This document shows positions 7,372 to 10,120 of a stretch of DNA of 10,120 nucleotides, piece by piece (position 1 is the stretch's first letter; each line of letters starts with the position of its first letter). Origin of the DNA: an uncultured Acidobacteriota bacterium (GTDB lineage: Bacteria; Acidobacteriota; JAAYUB01); contig CALAMB010000302.1 in assembly GCA_937925645.1 (NCBI GenBank), forward strand, positions 1 to 10,120. Reading direction: 5' to 3'. Made by a program: the position numbers and the translations under genes. The notes beneath the pieces are model-generated. The model worked only from the letters and a program-made list of their open reading frames with translations, was not told the origin of the DNA and made no database searches.

Positions 7372-7406
7372 GTGAGGAGTGAGGAGTGAGGAGATGGGAG
7401 ATCTGG
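7372..7406 (+). repeat. Short GTGAGGA heptamer array upstream of the LRR gene
   Basis: Three exact GTGAGGA units (7372, 7379, 7386) are followed in the same 7-bp phase by GATGGGA (7393) and GATCTGG (7400); a further lone GTGAGGA sits at 7361. The order GTGAGGA, GTGAGGA, GATGGGA mirrors the array at the other end of the LRR gene read outward (GTGAGGA, GCAAGGA, GATACGG). GATCTGG is also the first unit of the long array at 9822. The remaining 7407-7530 up to the esterase is AT-richer, and I see no convincing promoter hexamer pair there. Confidence 0.8.
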
Positions 7407-7516
7407 TTGATTAAATATTTTGCATGGGGTTTTCGGGTTATTGGTAAATGGTGATTGCCTAATTGTCCCGTAGTGATCCTTTTCCCGGGGAATTGCGTAT
7501 TACCTTTCGATGCCTC

Positions 7517-7522
7517 GAGGAG
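7517..7522 (+). promoter_or_regulatory. Ribosome binding site of the esterase gene
   Basis: GAGGAG lies 8 nt before the ATG at 7531. This good Shine-Dalgarno match decides the start: the in-frame ATG at 7510 would place the site inside the gene and add seven residues before the signal peptide. Confidence 0.8.
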
Positions 7523-7530
7523 TACGAATC

Positions 7531-9054
7531 ATGAAAAAAGCGAGAATTCTGTTTATACCGGCCCTGATTGCGGCTGCGCTGCTGTCCCAAACGGCATATG
7601 CCGTCAAATCCGGCGAGGCCACCGACCTCGCTTTTCGTTTGACCTACACGGAAACGGTCAGTAAGATGCCCGTCAGCGGGCGGATCATCGTCGGATTCCA
7701 GAGCGATCCGCTCAAGTCCGTCGACACGCCAAATCCGTTCGATCCACAATTGAGCCTGGCCTGGGATGTCCGCGATTGGAAGCCCGGCGAATCCATCGTC
7801 TTGAAACGGTCGGAGGCCGAGATCTGGCCGGAGACGCTGGAACTGAAGGACGGCTGGTACGCCGTCCAGGCGGTCCTCAAGGTCAACAAAAAATCACGAT
7901 CCCTCAATGCCGAGGGCAACGCGGTGTCGAACAAGAACGTCGTTTGGGTCGACGACGAAAGCCGGGGCCGGCCGCTCGACCTGCTCTTCAATATCACGCC
8001 CCGCAAACGCGCTCCGTTCAAGGAGACCGAATTCGTCAAGGAAGTGAATTTTGAAAGCGGGCTCCTGACCCGGTTTTACGGCGAACCCGAGTCGATCCAG
8101 GCGGCGGTCATTCTCCCGGAGAGTTATTTTAAAAATCCGGATAAGCGCTATCCCTCGGTTTACGTCATGGGCGGCGTCGGAGCCACGCATTTCGACGCCC
8201 TTTCGGGCGCTCCCCAGAAACGGTACGGCATGTCCGGCTTCGGATTGGAAAAGATCTTCATCTTCATCAACATCGAATGCCGTACGGGCTGGCACAACTT
8301 CGTCACCTCGGAGATGAACGGTCCGCGTGAGGAGACCTTTTTCCAGGAACTGGTCCCGTTTATCGAAAAGGAATATCGGGTCGATCTCGATTCGCGGACG
8401 CGCTTCCTCACGGGGCAATCGTCCGGAGCCTGGGCCGCCCTCTGGCTTCTCATTCGGCGTCCCGGCCAATTCGGCGGCGCTTACGCAGGTTCCCCCGACC
8501 CGGTCGATTTCACGGAATTCACGGGGACGAACATCTATGAACGGAACGCCAACATGTTCATCGCGCCCGACGGCGCCCTGAAGGTGTTCAACCCGGCCGC
8601 CGGGCCCGGATCGTACGGCCGCATGTCCCTCAAGGATTTCGCCGCGATCGACCGGATCGCCGGCTGGGGGGAGCAGATGGATTCCTTCGACGCGACATTC
8701 AGCAAGAAGGGCCCGGACGGCGAGCCGCTTCGCCTGTTCGATTGGCATACGGGGGCCGTGGACCCTCGGGTTGCCTCTCTCTATGCCGCTTATGACCTGA
8801 GCCGAGTCGTCTCGAAATTCGACCAGAAAACGAAGAACCTTTTGGCGGATAAAATCCGCATCTTTGTCGCCGCCGATGACGATTTCGGCATGGACCGGCC
8901 GGTCCGGGCCTTTGAAAGGGCGGCGACGGCGGCGGGCCTTCGAGCCGAGATCCGACTCCTGGAGAGCGGCGGCCACACGATCTGGACCGATGAAGTTCGG
9001 AAGGCCATCCACGAGGATATGGACCGCAAGATCGCCGCGGCGGCCGTGAAATAA
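7531..9054 (+). CDS. Secreted alpha/beta-hydrolase, putative esterase (esterase D/FrmB-like)
   Basis: A 507-residue protein. Residues 1-24 are a classic signal peptide (MKKAR, a hydrophobic core, cleavage after TAYA), so it is exported. Residues about 25-150 form an accessory beta-rich N-terminal domain of unknown role. The hydrolase begins near 185 (KRYPSVYVMGG). The nucleophile elbow is GQSSG with Ser297; NGPREETFFQELVPFIEKEYRVD just before it is the helix that precedes the elbow in the putative-esterase family (Pfam Esterase type). The likely catalytic His is His482 in SGGHTIW, and the acid is probably one of Asp449-451 (AADDDFG). The SPDPVDF motif after the nucleophile is shared with related exported esterases. 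The substrate cannot be read from the sequence; an ester of a sugar, acyl group or small metabolite is possible. The stop TAA (9052-9054) touches the frame of the downstream ankyrin gene, suggesting co-transcription. Confidence 0.88.
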   Translation: MKKARILFIPALIAAALLSQTAYAVKSGEATDLAFRLTYTETVSKMPVSGRIIVGFQSDPLKSVDTPNPFDPQLSLAWDVRDWKPGESIVLKRSEAEIWPETLELKDGWYAVQAVLKVNKKSRSLNAEGNAVSNKNVVWVDDESRGRPLDLLFNITPRKRAPFKETEFVKEVNFESGLLTRFYGEPESIQAAVILPESYFKNPDKRYPSVYVMGGVGATHFDALSGAPQKRYGMSGFGLEKIFIFINIECRTGWHNFVTSEMNGPREETFFQELVPFIEKEYRVDLDSRTRFLTGQSSGAWAALWLLIRRPGQFGGAYAGSPDPVDFTEFTGTNIYERNANMFIAPDGALKVFNPAAGPGSYGRMSLKDFAAIDRIAGWGEQMDSFDATFSKKGPDGEPLRLFDWHTGAVDPRVASLYAAYDLSRVVSKFDQKTKNLLADKIRIFVAADDDFGMDRPVRAFERAATAAGLRAEIRLLESGGHTIWTDEVRKAIHEDMDRKIAAAAVK

Positions 9055-9869
9055 TTTCATTTTTTCTCATCGCCTTCCCGCCGGCCGCGGCCGAAATCCA
9101 TGACGCGGCCCGAACCGGCGACCTGGTTCGACTAAAGGCTCTTGTGGAATCCGATCAGACGCTGATTGCCCTGAAAGACGGCGACGGGAAAACAGCCCTC
9201 CACCATGCCGCGGGAGCCGGAAAAGCCGCCGCGGTCGAATTCCTGCTGGGGCGGGGAGCGTCCGTTTCCGGGGTTGACGCCCAACCCCAAACGCCGTTAC
9301 ACGCCGCCGCCCGGGGAGGCTCGGTCGCCGTCGGGCGGCGCCTGGCCGCCAAGGGAGCGCCGATAGACGCCAAAAACGAATACGGCGTGACCCCGCTCTA
9401 TATCGCCGCCGAGAACAGCAGGACCGGCTTCGTCGAATTTCTCCTGGACGGAGGGGCGAAGGTCGGCGAGCCGAGCCGGACGGGAAAAACGGCCTGGCAC
9501 ATCGCCGGAGAGAGCGGATGTTCCGCCCTGGCCGACCTGCTCCGGGCTCGGGGCGCTTCCGCCGCCCCTCCCCGTTTCCCCGAGTTGCGCGGACCCTATC
9601 TCGACGAACCGGAACCGGGGGATCTGCCCGCGCGTTTCCTCCTCGGGATCGTTTCCGGACACGGTTTCGACAATGAGCACTCTCCGGCCGTTTTCTCCCC
9701 CGATGGAAATGCGGTTTTCTGGGGGTCCGGATTCGGCAAGGGAATTTTGATGATGACCCGGGAGACTGGGCTATGGACGGCGCCTCGGCAAGCGCCGTTT
9801 GTTTCTCAATATGGCGACGGAGATCTGGTACTGGAACCTGGGTTCTCGGACCTGGGACATGCGACCTGA
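9054..9869 (+). CDS. Ankyrin-repeat + WD40-like (PD40) protein, probably a broken gene (no normal start, truncated propeller)
   Basis: Recognisable coding begins about 9060 with a hydrophobic stretch (FFLIAFPPAAA) that looks like the end of a signal peptide, then EIHDAARTGDL. About five ankyrin repeats follow to about 9560 (KTALHHAAGAGK, TPLHAAARGG, TPLYIAAENS, KTAWHIAGESG). A linker RGPYLDEPEPGDLP leads into the first PD40/TolB-like propeller blades (DNEHSPAVFSPDGNAVFW near 9670-9720, then WTAPRQAPFVSQYGDGD). Relatives with this layout usually continue for roughly 200 or more residues of propeller; here homology stops near 9826 and the frame runs through a heptamer array to TGA at 9867-9869. 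There is no in-frame ATG, GTG or TTG upstream of the signal-like segment. The only standard start, GTG 9144, would remove the signal peptide and half of the first ankyrin repeat. The boundary 9054 (an ATT overlapping the esterase stop) is therefore the limit of the homologous frame, not a proven start. It is probably a pseudogene or fragment. Confidence 0.68.
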   Translation: MSFFLIAFPPAAAEIHDAARTGDLVRLKALVESDQTLIALKDGDGKTALHHAAGAGKAAAVEFLLGRGASVSGVDAQPQTPLHAAARGGSVAVGRRLAAKGAPIDAKNEYGVTPLYIAAENSRTGFVEFLLDGGAKVGEPSRTGKTAWHIAGESGCSALADLLRARGASAAPPRFPELRGPYLDEPEPGDLPARFLLGIVSGHGFDNEHSPAVFSPDGNAVFWGSGFGKGILMMTRETGLWTAPRQAPFVSQYGDGDLVLEPGFSDLGHAT

Positions 9870-10038
9870 GCCCTGGGTTATCGGACCTAGGACATGCGAG
9901 ACGGAGCCTGGGATCTGGGGCTGGGACCAAATGGCTTGGACCTGGTGGCGGGGACCCAGGACCCGGAACCGAGGTCCCAGGTCCGATGTCCGATATCCGA
10001 TGTCCGATGATTCACCACAGTGGACACGGAGATACTCC
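9822..10038 (+). repeat. Long degenerate heptamer array, about 31 units (NNCTGGG to CCGATGT types)
   Basis: Cutting from 9822 in 7-bp steps gives GATCTGG, TACTGGA, ACCTGGG, TTCTCGG, ACCTGGG, ACATGCG, ACCTGAG, CCCTGGG, TTATCGG, ACCTAGG, ACATGCG, AGACGGA, GCCTGGG, ATCTGGG and on through CCCAGGA, CCCGGAA, CCGAGGT, CCCAGGT, CCGATGT, CCGATAT, CCGATGT, CCGATGA, TTCACCA, CAGTGGA, CACGGAG, ATACTCC. The phase holds for 217 bp while the unit type drifts. Two near-copies of a longer block (TCGGACCTRGGACATGCGA) start at 9847 and 9882, suggesting a 35-bp (five-unit) duplication inside the array. Confidence 0.78.
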
Positions 10039-10053
10039 GTTAGAAGTCAAAAA

Positions 10054-10077
10054 GATTTTTCAGTATGATGAAAAATC
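10054..10077. other. AT-rich inverted repeat (hairpin)
   Basis: GATTTTTCA (10054-10062) pairs perfectly over 9 bp with TGAAAAATC (10069-10077), with a 6-nt loop GTATGA. It has no G/C-rich stem base and no T-tract after it, so an intrinsic terminator is doubtful. It could be an operator-like site or chance in an AT-rich stretch; it overlaps the possible start of the next gene. Confidence 0.5.
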
Positions 10078-10120
10078 GGGCGCATGATCTCCTTGGCACG
10101 AGGGCGTTCGGATTGGTATG
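10065..10120 (+). CDS. Possible start of a further gene (3' cut by the window edge)
   Basis: From the paired ATG codons at 10065/10068 a frame stays open to the edge, reading MMKNRAHDLLGTRAFGLV. A short basic start followed by mixed residues could be the beginning of a membrane or secreted protein. No good Shine-Dalgarno site precedes it, and a second open frame starts at ATG 10084 (MISLARGRSDWY), so the choice is uncertain. Eighteen codons without a stop is weak evidence. Confidence 0.2.
   Translation, partial: MMKNRAHDLLGTRAFGLV

Noticed and set aside
1339..7406. Transposon with terminal inverted repeats
   Set aside because: The flanking tracts are imperfect heptamer repeats; there is no transposase, integrase or target-site duplication that I can see. 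Kept only as a hypothesis in the findings.

Overview
The window (about 10.1 kb, GC-rich) looks like a chromosomal segment of an uncultured or little-studied Acidobacteriota member. Three things point there: the C-terminal membrane region of the first gene resembles the tail of acidobacterial membrane-anchored Ser/Thr kinases (RRNLRSGRGDRRGA, LGIEPYVRRRWP and RDPLVGRD motifs); the last real gene has the ankyrin + PD40 layout common in Aminicenantia-like Acidobacteriota; and a huge secreted LRR/FG-GAP protein is present. This placement rests on recalled family features, not on a search.

Layout, left to right. (1) Positions 2-1009 (+): the C-terminal part of a multi-spanning membrane protein, open at the left edge. 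(2) 1010-1383: a gene-free gap between convergent genes, almost filled by four back-to-back short-period arrays (8-bp, 6-bp, 7-bp, 7-bp). (3) 1384-7251 (-): one 1955-residue secreted mosaic protein with a signal peptide, an N-terminal cap, 30 plant-type leucine-rich repeats, an Fn3-like domain, an unassigned beta-rich region, an FG-GAP/VCBS Ca-binding propeller and a four-fold repeated C-terminal beta module. (4) 7252-7530: a divergent intergenic region with a perfect consensus sigma-70 promoter for the LRR gene (TTGACA-17-TATAAT, minus strand) and a short GTGAGGA heptamer array. (5) 7531-9054 (+): a secreted alpha/beta-hydrolase (esterase-D/FrmB-like). (6) 9054-9869 (+): an ankyrin-repeat/PD40 protein fused tightly to the esterase end, without a normal start codon and cut off in its propeller. 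(7) 9822-10038: a degenerate array of 31 heptamers that begins where the PD40 homology stops. (8) 10039-10120: a small hairpin and possibly the first codons of another gene.

No complete pathway or defence system is visible. The LRR protein is most likely an extracellular binding or adhesion protein. The esterase and ankyrin/PD40 genes form a co-directional pair, probably exported. The most unusual theme is the density of short-period arrays: every intergenic space over 100 bp has one, related heptamers recur at both ends of the window in opposite orientation, inverted heptamer tracts flank the LRR gene, and one array coincides with the truncation of a gene.
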